Assembly: GCF_002113375.1 (NCBI RefSeq)
Contig: NZ_NEHO01000008.1
Location: 104,134 to 168,133, forward strand
Source: Pseudomonas sp. R37(2017)
Lineage (GTDB): Bacteria; Pseudomonadota; Gammaproteobacteria; Pseudomonadales; Pseudomonadaceae
Length of the DNA: 64,000 nt
Reading direction: 5' to 3'
Shown: positions 8,616 to 17,243 of the stretch, one piece after another
Position numbering within the stretch: the stretch's first letter is position 1
Layout: each line of letters opens with the position of its first letter
The notes under the pieces: generated by a model
What the model was told of the DNA's origin: nothing
Seen by the model: only the letters and a program-made list of their open reading frames with translations
Databases searched by the model: none
Program-made: the position numbers and the translations under genes

Positions 8616-9584
8616 ATGAACCTGGTGCGCTGGGGCATGATCGGTTGTGGCAGTGTCGCTGAGCGCAAAAGCGCGCCGGCCTTCTACAAGGCCCCCGGAT
8701 CGGCGTTGGTGGCGGTGATGGGCCGGCGCCTGGAAGCCGTCACCGACTACGCCGCGCGTCACGGTATCGCGCGGGTCTACACCGATGCGCAAGCGTTGAT
8801 CAACGATCCCGAGGTCGACGCGGTGTACATCGCCACGCCGCCTGACAGCCACCACGCGTATGCCTTGCAGGTGGCCGCCGCGGGCAAGCATTGCTGCGTC
8901 GAAAAACCGATGGCGCTGAACGCCGGGCAAAGCCGTGAGATGCAGCAGGTGTTCGCCGCTGCCGGGCTGCACCTGTTCGTGTCCTATTACCGGCGTTCGC
9001 TTCCACGCTTCCGGCAAGTGCGGCAATGGCTGGAGGAGGGGCGGATCGGCGAGGTCCGGCACCTGAGCTGGACCCTCACCAAAGCCCCGTCGGCAGTGGA
9101 TCAGAGCGGCGCCGATAACTGGCGCACCGATCCGGCGATTGCCGGTGGTGGCTACTTTGCCGATCTGGCCAGCCATGGCCTGGACCTGTTTCAGTACCTG
9201 CTCGGCGATATCGTCGAAGTCGCCGGGTTCAGCGCACGGCAAGCCGGTTTGTACGCGGCCGAAGATGCTGTCAGCGCCTGTTGGCGGTTCGCTTCGGGAG
9301 CAATGGGCATGGGTTGCTGGAACTTCGTCGCGGACCGTCGCGAAGACCGGGTCGAAGTGATCGGCAGCAAAGGCCGGATCAGCTTTTCAGTGTTCGATGA
9401 GCATCCGGTCGAGTTGCACGCCGATGAGCACCTGAGCCTGACCATCGAACATCACTCCCACATTCAGTGGCACCACGTATTGGGCATGAATGCGCATATT
9501 CGTGGCGAGGCGCAGCATCCCGCCGTGGCCGGCGAAGCGCTGAAGACCGACTGGGTGATGGACCAGATCCTCAAGCGCCACTGA
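8616..9584 (+). CDS. Gfo/Idh/MocA-family oxidoreductase
   Basis: A 322-residue NAD(P)-dependent sugar or polyol dehydrogenase-like protein. The N-terminal Rossmann fold begins WGMIGCGSVAERKSAPAF, and the conserved catalytic/cofactor motif is CCVEKPMALN (the EKP motif of the family). The C-terminal domain includes GGGYFADLASHGLDLFQYLLG, the GG..D...H segment that lines the active site in Gfo/Idh/MocA enzymes. The start at 8616 is preceded by AAGGAG; the longer frame overlaps the peroxidase gene. It follows the DyP gene directly. The substrate cannot be told from sequence. Confidence 0.88.
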   Translation: MNLVRWGMIGCGSVAERKSAPAFYKAPGSALVAVMGRRLEAVTDYAARHGIARVYTDAQALINDPEVDAVYIATPPDSHHAYALQVAAAGKHCCVEKPMALNAGQSREMQQVFAAAGLHLFVSYYRRSLPRFRQVRQWLEEGRIGEVRHLSWTLTKAPSAVDQSGADNWRTDPAIAGGGYFADLASHGLDLFQYLLGDIVEVAGFSARQAGLYAAEDAVSACWRFASGAMGMGCWNFVADRREDRVEVIGSKGRISFSVFDEHPVELHADEHLSLTIEHHSHIQWHHVLGMNAHIRGEAQHPAVAGEALKTDWVMDQILKRH

Positions 9585-9607
9585 TCCCTCAGACCACACA
9601 CAATCCC

Positions 9608-9698
9608 CTGTAGGAGCGAGCATGCTCGCGATGGCGGAGTGTCAGCCCAAAAAACGTTGACTGACACAATGTCATCGCGAGCATGCTCGCTCCTACAA
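9608..9698. repeat. Paired REP palindromes
   Basis: Two facing copies of the GAGCGAGCATGCTCGCGAT-type REP are separated by about 40 bases. They lie after the oxidoreductase gene and before the GntR gene. Confidence 0.9.
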
Positions 9699-9759
9699 AT
9701 CTAACCTTATGCGCATTCGGTATTTCTCAAGCGTGTCATGACCTCTCTAAGATCACGTC

Positions 9760-9771
9760 ATAACTCGTTAT
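9760..9771. promoter_or_regulatory. Candidate GntR operator
   Basis: ATAACTCGTTAT is an inverted repeat (ATAAC-TC-GTTAT) 15 bases before the GntR start. GntR-type regulators of the UTRA group commonly bind short GT/AC-type inverted repeats near their own promoter, so autoregulation is plausible. It was not matched to a published site. Confidence 0.4.
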
Positions 9772-9786
9772 AACAAGTGATCCGCC

Positions 9787-10539
9787 ATGACCGATAACGT
9801 TCTATCCCTGAGCAGCGTCCCGTTGCACACACAGTTGCGAGACGTGCTGCGCGCTCGCATCCTCGACGGCGAATACCCGCAAGACAGCCAGATGCCTTCC
9901 GAAAGCGAGCTTGGCGCGTTGTTCAAGGTCAGCCGCATCACCGTGCGCCAGGCCCTGGGCGATCTGCAAAAGGAAGGGCTGATCTTCAAGATCCACGGCA
10001 AGGGCACGTTCGTCGCCAAGCCGAAAACCTTCCAGAACGTCAGCACCCTGCAAGGCCTGGCCGAGTCCATGACCGGTCGCGGCTACGAGGTGATCAACCG
10101 CCTGCACAGCTTCAAATTCATTGTCGCCGACAAGCAGGTCGCCGAACGTTTGCAGGTGGCCGAAGGCGAGATCGTGGCGCAGGTCAAACGGGTGCGCCTG
10201 ATCAATCGCGAGCCGATTTCCCTGGAAATCACTTACCTGCCCAAGGCCGTTGGCGAGCGCCTGGAAAAGGCCGACCTGGTCACCCGTGACATTTTCCAGA
10301 TCATGGAAAACGACTGCGGCCTGGTCCTGGGGCACGCCGACCTGGCCATCGATGCGGTACTGGCCGACAGTGACCTGACTCGGGCGCTGAACGTTGAACC
10401 TGGCTCGCCGATCATGCGCATCGAACGCCTGACCCACGATGCCGACGGTCGACCGCTGGACTTCGAACACCTTTACTACCGTGGCGATGCCTTCCAGTAC
10501 CGCCTGCGGATCGACCGGCAAAAAGGGGAGCAGGCATGA
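9787..10539 (+). CDS. GntR-family regulator with UTRA ligand-binding domain
   Basis: A 250-residue HutC-type regulator. The N-terminal winged helix-turn-helix covers roughly residues 11-78 (SESELGALFKVSRITVRQAL, then KIHGKGTFVA). The UTRA effector-binding domain follows, with typical segments EGEIVAQVKRVRLINREPIS, YLPKAVGERL and DGRPLDFEHLYYRGD. It is the first gene of a probable operon; its TGA overlaps the ATG of the flavoprotein gene (ATGA). It likely represses the operon until a pathway ligand binds. The ligand is unknown. Confidence 0.9.
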   Translation: MTDNVLSLSSVPLHTQLRDVLRARILDGEYPQDSQMPSESELGALFKVSRITVRQALGDLQKEGLIFKIHGKGTFVAKPKTFQNVSTLQGLAESMTGRGYEVINRLHSFKFIVADKQVAERLQVAEGEIVAQVKRVRLINREPISLEITYLPKAVGERLEKADLVTRDIFQIMENDCGLVLGHADLAIDAVLADSDLTRALNVEPGSPIMRIERLTHDADGRPLDFEHLYYRGDAFQYRLRIDRQKGEQA

Positions 10540-12266
10540 CGCGCAGCACGTTGGAGCAGGAATACGACATCGTTGTCATTGGCGGCGGCACCGCCGGTCC
10601 CATGGCGGCGATCAAGGCCAAGGAGCGCAACCGCGACCTGCGGGTATTGTTGATCGACAAGGCCAACGTCAAGCGCAGCGGCGCGATCAGCATGGGCATG
10701 GACGGCCTGAACAACGCGATCGTTCCCGGCCACTCGACGCCGGAGCAGTACACCAGGGAAATCACCATCGCCAACGACGGCATCGTCAATCAGGCCGCGG
10801 TGTACGCCTATGCCACCCACAGCTTCGAGACGATCGAGCAACTGGACCGCTGGGGGGTGAAGTTCGAGAAGGACGAAACCGGCGACTACGCGGTGAAAAA
10901 GGTTCACCACATGGGCGCTTATGTGTTGCCGATGCCGGAAGGGCACGACATCAAAAAAGTCCTGTACCGCCAGTTGAAGCGTGCGCGAGTGAGCATCACC
11001 AATCGGTTGGTCTGCACCCGATTGCTGACGGATCAAGAGGGCGCGGTCAACGGCGTGATGGGCTTCGATTGCCGTACGGCGGACTTCCATGTGATCAAGG
11101 CCAAGGCGGTGATCCTCGCCTGCGGCGCCGCCGGACGTCTGGGACTGCCGTCCTCGGGCTACCTGATGGGCACCTACGAAAACCCGACCAATGCCGGCGA
11201 CGGCTACTCGATGGCCTATCACGCCGGTGCCGAACTGGCGAACCTGGAGTGCTTCCAGATCAACCCGCTGATCAAGGATTACAACGGCCCGGCCTGCGCC
11301 TACGTCACGGGTCCCTTGGGTGGCTACACCGCCAACAACAAGGGTGAACGCTTCATCGAGTGCGATTACTGGAGCGGGCAGATGATGTGGGAATTCCATC
11401 AGGAACTGGAAAGCGGCAACGGCCCGGTGTTCCTCAAGCTCGATCACCTGGCCGAGGAAACCATCCAGAACATCGAAGAGATCCTGCACAGCAACGAGCG
11501 CCCGAGCCGCGGCCAGTTCCACGCCAATCGCGGCACCGACTACCGCACGCAGATGGTCGAGATGCACATCTCGGAAATCGGCTTTTGCAGCGGGCATTCG
11601 GCGTCGGGGGTGTGGGTCAACGAAAAGGCCGAGACCTCGGTCAAGGGCCTGTACTCGGCGGGGGACATGGCCGCAGTGCCGCACAACTACATGCTCGGCG
11701 CATTCACCTACGGCTGGTTCGCCGGCAACAACGCGGCGGACTTTGTCGCCGGGCGTGAGTTTTCCGCACTGGATGCCCGGCAGATCGAAGCCGAAAAGCA
11801 ACGGGTCTACGCGCCGCTGGACCGCGAGCATGGCCTGCCACCGGCCCAGGTCGAGTACAAGCTGCGGCGCTTGGTCAACGACTACCTGCAACCGCCGAAA
11901 GTGACCAAAAAGATGCAGATCGGCCTGCAACGCTTCAGCGACATCCAGCGCGATCTCGACCAGATCAAGGCCCACAACGCCCACGAACTGATGCGCGCCA
12001 TGGAAGTCAGCATGATCCGCGACTGCGCCGAAATGGCTGCCCGCGCTTCACTGTTCCGCACCGAAAGCCGCTGGGGGCTGTACCACCATCGCGTCGATCA
12101 CCCACAACGCAACGATCGCGACTGGTTTTGCCATTGCCACCTGAAGAAGGACGAAAACGGTTTGATGAGCAGTTTCAGGAAAGCCGTCGAGCCTTACATC
12201 ATCGCGCTGGATGCCGACGAGATGCAGGCCTACGACCGGCTGCGGGTCGGTACCGATGCGGCTTGA
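10536..12266 (+). CDS. AprA-like / fumarate reductase-type FAD flavoprotein subunit
   Basis: A 576-residue flavoprotein of the succinate dehydrogenase/fumarate reductase/adenylylsulfate reductase alpha family. The dinucleotide-binding motif is DIVVIGGGTAGPMAAI near the N-terminus, followed by KRSGAISMGMDG and the second FAD segment VKGLYSAGDMAAVPHNYMLGA. The pairing with a short two-cluster ferredoxin gene 26 bases downstream resembles AprAB (APS reductase) more than succinate dehydrogenase. There is no signal peptide, so it acts in the cytoplasm. GGGGAG precedes the ATG, which overlaps the gntR stop. A dissimilatory APS reductase role is unlikely in Pseudomonas; an oxidation or reduction step on the imported compound is the better guess. 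Confidence 0.8.
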   Translation: MTRSTLEQEYDIVVIGGGTAGPMAAIKAKERNRDLRVLLIDKANVKRSGAISMGMDGLNNAIVPGHSTPEQYTREITIANDGIVNQAAVYAYATHSFETIEQLDRWGVKFEKDETGDYAVKKVHHMGAYVLPMPEGHDIKKVLYRQLKRARVSITNRLVCTRLLTDQEGAVNGVMGFDCRTADFHVIKAKAVILACGAAGRLGLPSSGYLMGTYENPTNAGDGYSMAYHAGAELANLECFQINPLIKDYNGPACAYVTGPLGGYTANNKGERFIECDYWSGQMMWEFHQELESGNGPVFLKLDHLAEETIQNIEEILHSNERPSRGQFHANRGTDYRTQMVEMHISEIGFCSGHSASGVWVNEKAETSVKGLYSAGDMAAVPHNYMLGAFTYGWFAGNNAADFVAGREFSALDARQIEAEKQRVYAPLDREHGLPPAQVEYKLRRLVNDYLQPPKVTKKMQIGLQRFSDIQRDLDQIKAHNAHELMRAMEVSMIRDCAEMAARASLFRTESRWGLYHHRVDHPQRNDRDWFCHCHLKKDENGLMSSFRKAVEPYIIALDADEMQAYDRLRVGTDAA

Positions 12267-12292
12267 TGCCGACAACGAAAGAGGGACTGAAC

Positions 12293-12538
12293 ATGGCTTA
12301 CCAACCCCAGGAAATCTTCTTCCGCTCCAACGCACCCGTTACGGTCGATGAGGACAAATGCATCGCCCACAAAGGCTGCACCGTGTGCGTCGACGTTTGC
12401 CCGATGGACCTGTTGGCGATCAACCCGGCCACGCAAAAGGCCTACATGGCCTTCGATGAATGCTGGTACTGCATGCCCTGTGAAAAGGACTGCCCGACGG
12501 GGGCGGTGAAAGTGGATATCCCATACCTGCTGCGCTGA
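12293..12538 (+). CDS. Two-cluster [4Fe-4S] ferredoxin (AprB-like)
   Basis: An 81-residue ferredoxin with two cysteine sets. The first is CIAHKGCTVCVDVCP, whose first spacer is longer than in classic ferredoxins; the second is CWYCMPCEKDC. Both are consistent with [4Fe-4S] clusters and recall the N-terminal part of adenylylsulfate reductase beta subunits. It probably passes electrons to or from the flavoprotein encoded just upstream. GAGGGA lies before the ATG at 12293. It is too short to include the C-terminal tail of true AprB. Confidence 0.88.
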   Translation: MAYQPQEIFFRSNAPVTVDEDKCIAHKGCTVCVDVCPMDLLAINPATQKAYMAFDECWYCMPCEKDCPTGAVKVDIPYLLR

Positions 12539-12550
12539 AACACAAATCAA

Positions 12551-12640
12551 TGTGGGAGCGAGCCTGCTCGCGAAGAGGCCCGTACCGGCGACATCCCCAT
12601 TGACTGACCGGACGCCTTCGCGAGCAGGCTCGCTCCCACA
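12551..12640. repeat. Paired REP palindromes inside the operon
   Basis: Two facing copies of the TGTGGGAGCGAGCCTGCTCG-type REP lie between the ferredoxin and the binding-protein genes. A pair in this position could uncouple expression of the transporter genes from the upstream enzyme genes by stabilising or ending the transcript. Confidence 0.88.
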
Positions 12641-12780
12641 GTGGATAGTGGGCTGTTCAAATAATTTCAAAAGCCATCCGGCCACCACCGGACGCCTGAT
12701 TCAAGACACCCCTCGTTTCCCACCACGCCCTGATCGTGGCGGAGACGAACATCCTGTAAATGATTCGAGGGGAAACACTC

Positions 12781-14184
12781 ATGTTGCGTGCAACGTTGGC
12801 CGGTCTGGTACTGGCTTCATTCACTCTGTCGGCCTCGGCCGAAACCATCCGCATTGCCATCGGCACCCAGGACACCACCATCAACTGCGCCGCTGGCGGA
12901 TTGTTGATTCGTGAACTCGGGTTGCTGGACAAATACCTGCCCCACGACGGTCCCTACAAGGACGCCCAATACGACGTGCAGTGGAAAAACTTCACCAGCG
13001 GCGCACCGCTGACCAACGAGATGGTCGCCGGCAAACTCGATTTCGGCGCCATGGCCGATTTCCCTGGTGCGTTCAACGGCGTGGCGTTCGAAACCGCGGG
13101 CAAGCACAGTCTGTTCATCAGCGTGCTGTCGGGCAGCACCAAGGGCAGTGGCAACGGTATCGTGGTGCCGAGTGCGTCGGGCGTGCAGTCGCTGGCAGAG
13201 CTCAAGGGCAAGACCATTTCCGTACCGTTCGCTTCCACCGCCCATGGCATGCTGCTGCGCGCCGTCGCGGCCCAGGGCTGGGACCCGCTCAAGGACGTGA
13301 ACATCATCGCCCAGCCGCCGGAAGTCGCCGGCTCCGCATTGCAGGCCGGCAAGATCGATGCTCACGCCGACTTTGTCCCCTTCGCCGAACTGTTCCCCAG
13401 CCGAGGCTTCGCGCGCAAGATTTATGACGGTTCCCAGGCCAGCGCGCCGACCTTCCACGGTGCGCTGGTCGATCAGGTCTATGCGCAGAAGTACCCGGAA
13501 ATCGTCGTCGCTTACCTGCGGGCGAGCATCGAGGCTAACCAGCTGCTGGCGGCCGAGCCGGAGAAATACAGCGAATTGATCGCCAAGGTCACCGGGGTCG
13601 ATGCCGAGGTCAATTACCTGTTCCATGGCCCTCTCGGTGTGCAGACCCGCGACCTGAGCTGGAAGCCGGAATACCGCCAGGCCGTGGGCACTGCAATCGA
13701 TACCCTCAAACTGTTGAAGAAGGCCGATCGCGGTCTCGACCTCAACCGGTTCATCGACGACCAGTACATCCGCGCCGCCTTCAAGGCCTCGAACCTGGAC
13801 TACAGCGCACAGCTTGCGGATTACAGGCAGACGCCACTCAAGGCTGTGGATGCCGCCAGCGGCAAAGCCATTACCGACTTCAGTCGCGTCGCGGAAATCT
13901 GGGTGCGCGGCGAGCCGAAAGTCCGCCAATACGCCTCGGCGCAAGGGGCGTTTGCCGCGCTGGCCGGCCTCAGGCAGGAAGGCAAAAACATCCGCGCGGT
14001 GTACGCCCAGGCCAGCGACAGCGGGATCAAGTTGCTGGCGGACCAGGCGTGGTTCGCCACCGATGGCAAAGGGCAACTGAGTGCCTTCCTGCTCAAAGGC
14101 CAGGCCCAGCAGTTCGCCACGGCCCAGGGCGGCAAGGTCTTTGACTTTACCGAGGCCACTGCCCAGGCCGTGGCTGTTCGTTAA
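12781..14184 (+). CDS. ABC transporter substrate-binding protein (SsuA/TauA type) with NosL-like C-terminal domain
   Basis: A 467-residue periplasmic binding protein with a Sec signal peptide (cleavage near SASAETI). Residues of about 20-340 form a NitT/TauT/SsuA-like domain, as shown by ETIRIAIGTQDTT, KLDFGAMADFPGA and GKTISVPFASTAHGM. Such domains bind taurine, sulfonates, nitrate or related compounds. It is about 130 residues longer than usual. The extra C-terminal part (about 360-467) reads like NosL, the copper chaperone of nitrous oxide reductase: EIWVRGEPKVRQYAS, then SAFLLKGQAQQFA and QGGKVFDFTEA, but without the NosL Cys-x-Met metal motif. GAGGGG lies upstream of the ATG. A permease and ATPase follow. 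Confidence 0.85.
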   Translation: MLRATLAGLVLASFTLSASAETIRIAIGTQDTTINCAAGGLLIRELGLLDKYLPHDGPYKDAQYDVQWKNFTSGAPLTNEMVAGKLDFGAMADFPGAFNGVAFETAGKHSLFISVLSGSTKGSGNGIVVPSASGVQSLAELKGKTISVPFASTAHGMLLRAVAAQGWDPLKDVNIIAQPPEVAGSALQAGKIDAHADFVPFAELFPSRGFARKIYDGSQASAPTFHGALVDQVYAQKYPEIVVAYLRASIEANQLLAAEPEKYSELIAKVTGVDAEVNYLFHGPLGVQTRDLSWKPEYRQAVGTAIDTLKLLKKADRGLDLNRFIDDQYIRAAFKASNLDYSAQLADYRQTPLKAVDAASGKAITDFSRVAEIWVRGEPKVRQYASAQGAFAALAGLRQEGKNIRAVYAQASDSGIKLLADQAWFATDGKGQLSAFLLKGQAQQFATAQGGKVFDFTEATAQAVAVR

Positions 14185-14195
14185 CCATCGCCCCC

Positions 14196-14287
14196 CCTGT
14201 AGGAGCGAGCACGCTCGCGATAGCGGTTTCACATTCACGTGAAGTCGACTGACCCACCGCCATCGCGAGCATGCTCGCTCCTACAGG
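14196..14287. repeat. Paired REP palindromes inside the operon
   Basis: Two facing copies of the CTGTAGGAGCGAGC-type REP sit between the binding-protein gene and the permease gene. One arm carries the variant GAGCACGCTCGCGAT. This is a second REP pair interrupting the same gene cluster. Confidence 0.88.
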
Positions 14288-14310
14288 GATTCCGGTTGAG
14301 AGGAAGAATC

Positions 14311-15093
14311 GTGAAAGGATCATTTAACCGCTGGCTTCCCCGAGCCGCTTCATTGCTGCTGTGCCTGCTGTTCTGGCAACTCGCCGCCAGCCACCACTGG
14401 AACCTTGGCCTCGTGACCTTCGCCAATGTCCCGACGCCCCTGGCGGTCATTGAAGCCGCCCTCGGCCTCGGCGACTCCGGCAAGCTCGCACAGCACCTGG
14501 GCAGCAGTCTCGGTCGGGTGTTCGCCGGCTACCTCGCGGCACTGACCATAGGCGTGGCGCTGGGCCTGGCCATCGGCCGCTCGAAATGGGCCGAGGACCT
14601 GTTGCTGCCGCCCCTGGAAGTGCTGCGCCCGATCCCGGCGGTGGCATGGATTCCCCTGGCGATCCTGATGTTTCCCTCGTCGGAACTGTCGATGGTGTTC
14701 ATCACCTTCACCGGCGCACTGTTCCCGATCCTGCTCAACACCGTGCACGGTGTCGAAGGTGTCGACCCACGGTTGATCGCCTCGGCGAAAAGTCTCGGGG
14801 CAGGGCGCCGGGCCATCCTGCTGGAGGTCATTCTTCCGGGTGCCGCGCCGAGCATCATCACCGGCTTGGCCATCGGCATGGGCACCTCGTGGTTCTGTCT
14901 GGTGACGGCGGAAATGATCTCCGGGCAATTCGGCATCGGCTATTACACCTGGGAGTCCTACACCCTGCAGAACTACGCCGACATTGTCGTCGGCATGTTG
15001 CTGATCGGCGTGCTCGGCATGGGCAGCAGCCTGTTGATCAAGCGTCTGGGCGGGCTGTTCACGCCTTGGCATCGACCACGAGGAAAAGCCTGA
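14311..15093 (+). CDS. ABC transporter permease (SsuC/TauC type)
   Basis: A 260-residue inner-membrane protein with about six hydrophobic segments. The permease EAA-type loop is present around ASAKSLGAGRRAILLEVILPGAAPSI, and the segment LEVLRPIPAVAWIPLAIL is typical of taurine/sulfonate/nitrate permeases. The start is GTG 14311, preceded by AGAGGAAG; a longer frame would run back through the REP pair. Its stop overlaps the ATPase start (TGATG). It forms an importer with the flanking binding protein and ATPase. Confidence 0.9.
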   Translation: MKGSFNRWLPRAASLLLCLLFWQLAASHHWNLGLVTFANVPTPLAVIEAALGLGDSGKLAQHLGSSLGRVFAGYLAALTIGVALGLAIGRSKWAEDLLLPPLEVLRPIPAVAWIPLAILMFPSSELSMVFITFTGALFPILLNTVHGVEGVDPRLIASAKSLGAGRRAILLEVILPGAAPSIITGLAIGMGTSWFCLVTAEMISGQFGIGYYTWESYTLQNYADIVVGMLLIGVLGMGSSLLIKRLGGLFTPWHRPRGKA

Positions 15094-15941
15094 TGAGCGT
15101 TTATCAACACCTGGAAGGACGCATCGATATTCGCGGGCTGTCGATCAGCCTGGGTGAGGGCCACGCGGCTTTCGAAGCGGTGCAGGGCCTCGATTGTCAG
15201 ATCGAGCCGGGCCAGTTCGTGTGCATTCTCGGGCCGTCCGGTTGCGGTAAGTCCACCTTGCTCGGCGCCCTGGCCGGCCACCTGCAACCGCGCACCGGCA
15301 CCTTGAAGGTGGATGGCGCGCCGGTTTCGGGGCCATCGCCGCAACGCGGCATGGTGTTCCAGCAGCACACCCTGTTTCCGTGGCGCACGGTGCGTGACAA
15401 CGTGGCGTTCGGCTTGAAGATGCGTGGCATCGCGAAGGCCGAACGGCACAAGGCGGCAGATGAAATCCTCGCCCTGGTGGGGCTCGAAGGTTTTGCCGGG
15501 CGTTGGCCAGACCAGCTCTCCGGCGGCATGCAGCAACGGGTGGAAATTGCCCGGGTGCTGGTCAACCGACCACGGTTGTTGTTGATGGACGAACCCTTTG
15601 GCGCCCTCGATGCCCTGACCCGGTTGAACATGCAGGAGCTGCTGCTGGACATCTGGACGCGCATCCGCACCACCGTGGTGTTTGTCACCCATGACATCGA
15701 CGAAGCGTTGTTCCTCGCCGATCGTCTGTTGGTCATGAGCTCGCGCCCCGGGCGAATCATCGAAGACCTGCGCCTGGACTTTCCAAGGCCGCGCAGCGCG
15801 GAATTGACGACCCGCCCTGACTTTTCGTACCTCAAGCGCCATTGCCTCGAACTCCTGCGGCATGAAGACGGTCGGCAATTGCCGCGCCTGAACCCGCTGG
15901 GACTTCCCCCTGAAAACAAACTGCCGCGATTTGCCCTATGA
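15093..15941 (+). CDS. ABC transporter ATP-binding protein (SsuB/TauB type)
   Basis: A 282-residue ATPase. Walker A is GPSGCGKST, the Q-loop is VFQQHTLFPWRTV, the signature is LSGGMQQRVEIARVL, Walker B is LLLMDEPFGALD and the switch His lies in VFVTHDIDEAL. The sequence is of the nitrate/sulfonate/taurine importer type. About 40 residues follow the core domain. The ATG overlaps the permease stop, and its own stop overlaps the start of the HEAT-repeat gene (ATGA), so the three are tightly coupled. Confidence 0.93.
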   Translation: MSVYQHLEGRIDIRGLSISLGEGHAAFEAVQGLDCQIEPGQFVCILGPSGCGKSTLLGALAGHLQPRTGTLKVDGAPVSGPSPQRGMVFQQHTLFPWRTVRDNVAFGLKMRGIAKAERHKAADEILALVGLEGFAGRWPDQLSGGMQQRVEIARVLVNRPRLLLMDEPFGALDALTRLNMQELLLDIWTRIRTTVVFVTHDIDEALFLADRLLVMSSRPGRIIEDLRLDFPRPRSAELTTRPDFSYLKRHCLELLRHEDGRQLPRLNPLGLPPENKLPRFAL

Positions 15942-16900
15942 CCTCACTATTCGATGTAACCGATAACGACGACATTCTTGCCCTGCAACCGCGCCTGACC
16001 GACGACGACCCTGGCGTACGCCGGATCGCGTTGATCGAACTGGCCGATCTCGAGGAGCCGGACGGCCTGCTGTGGTTGATCGATCGACTGGCCGAAGACC
16101 CGATTGCAGAGGTTCGCGCCGAAGCCGCGCGGTTGCTGGAAGCCTGGGAAGACGAATTCGTGGTCGAAGCCTTGTGCCAGGCGCTGACCGATCCATCTCC
16201 GGCGGTACAGGCGGCCTCTGCGCAAAGCCTCAGCCTGCTCAAGAGCGAGGCGGCGGGCCGGGTCATTCTGCCGTGGACCGGGCACGCCGATATCGACGTG
16301 CGCATTGCCGCGTTCAGGGCATTGCGCGAATTGCGTTGCCCCGATGCTGCCACGGCAGCTGCCCGGGCACTGGACGATGAGAGCGCCAGTGTGCGCCGCG
16401 AGGCGGTGGGCGTGCTCGGCTGGCTCAAGCAGCGCGATGCCTTGCCCGCCCTGGCACGGTTGGCCAGCGCTGACCCGGACATCGACGTGCGACGTGCCGC
16501 CACCGGGGCCTTGGGCCTAGCGTTTGACGCGCAGGTGCTGCCGGCCCTGTACCAGGCCTTGCAGGATGATGCCTGGCAAGTCCGCGAAGAAGCCGCCACC
16601 ACCCTGGGCAAGATCGGCCACCTCGACGCCGGCCCGTCCCTGATCGACGCCTTGGGCGACGATTACTGGCAAGTGCGCCTGCGCGCCACCCGCAGCCTCG
16701 GTCGCTTGCGTTTTGTGCCTGCGCTCGAAGCGCTGATCGACACCCTCGGCCACCGCATCAGCAACCTGCGCAAGGAAGCCGCGCTGGCCCTCGGCGAATT
16801 GAACGAGCCACGGGCCATAACCGCACTGCAGGCCGCGCAGGACGACGGCGACCCGGAAGTGCGCAAGGCCGTGCGCATTGCCTTGAGTCAACTGCAATGA
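15938..16900 (+). CDS. HEAT-repeat (PBS-lyase-type) protein
   Basis: A 320-residue all-helical protein made of about nine HEAT/PBS-lyase-type repeats of about 31 residues. Each has a form like DDDPGVRRIALIELADL, with Asp/Val/Arg at fixed places; further copies are seen at DPIAEVRAEAARLL, DESASVRREAVGVLG, DDAWQVREEAATTLG and DGDPEVRKAVRIALS. No signal peptide or catalytic motif is visible. PBS-lyase HEAT proteins often act as scaffolds or in cofactor attachment. It overlaps both neighbours by four bases, so it should be made with the transporter and the DUF971 protein. Its role in this pathway is unknown. Confidence 0.85.
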   Translation: MTSLFDVTDNDDILALQPRLTDDDPGVRRIALIELADLEEPDGLLWLIDRLAEDPIAEVRAEAARLLEAWEDEFVVEALCQALTDPSPAVQAASAQSLSLLKSEAAGRVILPWTGHADIDVRIAAFRALRELRCPDAATAAARALDDESASVRREAVGVLGWLKQRDALPALARLASADPDIDVRRAATGALGLAFDAQVLPALYQALQDDAWQVREEAATTLGKIGHLDAGPSLIDALGDDYWQVRLRATRSLGRLRFVPALEALIDTLGHRISNLRKEAALALGELNEPRAITALQAAQDDGDPEVRKAVRIALSQLQ

Positions 16901-17175
16901 ATCCCCTGGCGGTGGGTAATTCTCGAAGCAAACAGCAATTGCGACTGAACTGGCCGGATGGCCGCGAGCAACTGCTGGATCATGCCGAACTGCGCCGGCA
17001 GTGCCCGTGCTCGCAGTGCCGGGCGTTTCGTTTGCGGGGGACGGCGCCGATGGTCGATGCGCGGGTTCGGGTGATCGAAATGCACTCGCAGGGGTATGGC
17101 CTGCAACTGGTGTTCAGCGATGGGCATGAGCGGGGGATTTATCCGTGGGCGTATCTGGCTGGACTTGCCGACTGA
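16897..17175 (+). CDS. DUF971 protein (gamma-butyrobetaine hydroxylase N-terminal-like domain)
   Basis: A 92-residue protein with the DUF971 pattern: QLRLNWPDGREQLLDHAELR, a CPCSQCR metal-binding-like motif at residues 37-43, and a C-terminal DGHERGIYPWAYL. The domain occurs alone and as the N-terminal zinc-binding part of gamma-butyrobetaine hydroxylases; single-domain forms have been linked to iron-sulfur cluster handling. That would suit an operon with a [4Fe-4S] ferredoxin, but this is inference. It overlaps the HEAT gene by ATGA and ends the operon. Confidence 0.85.
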   Translation: MNPLAVGNSRSKQQLRLNWPDGREQLLDHAELRRQCPCSQCRAFRLRGTAPMVDARVRVIEMHSQGYGLQLVFSDGHERGIYPWAYLAGLAD

Positions 17176-17195
17176 ATCGAATTCCTTTCCTCATC

Positions 17196-17224
17196 GGGAG
17201 TTGTCGCACTCTGCGGCAGCTCCC
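17196..17224 (+). terminator. Possible terminator hairpin
   Basis: GGGAGTTGTCGCA and TGCGGCAGCTCCC form a 13-base-pair stem (two G-U pairs) with a three-base loop, 20 bases after the DUF971 stop. No T-run follows, so it may be a weak or factor-dependent terminator, between convergent genes. Confidence 0.4.
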
Positions 17225-17243
17225 CCGTGTGCGCTTGCGTTGC

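Noticed and set aside
10536..12538. A true dissimilatory APS reductase (AprAB)
   Set aside because: The ferredoxin lacks the AprB tail, and no sulfate reduction genes (sat, dsr, qmo) are nearby; only AprAB-like is supported.
14239..14310. Upstream start of the permease inside the REP pair
   Set aside because: The coded N-terminus would be made of REP sequence; GTG 14311 has AGAGGAAG.
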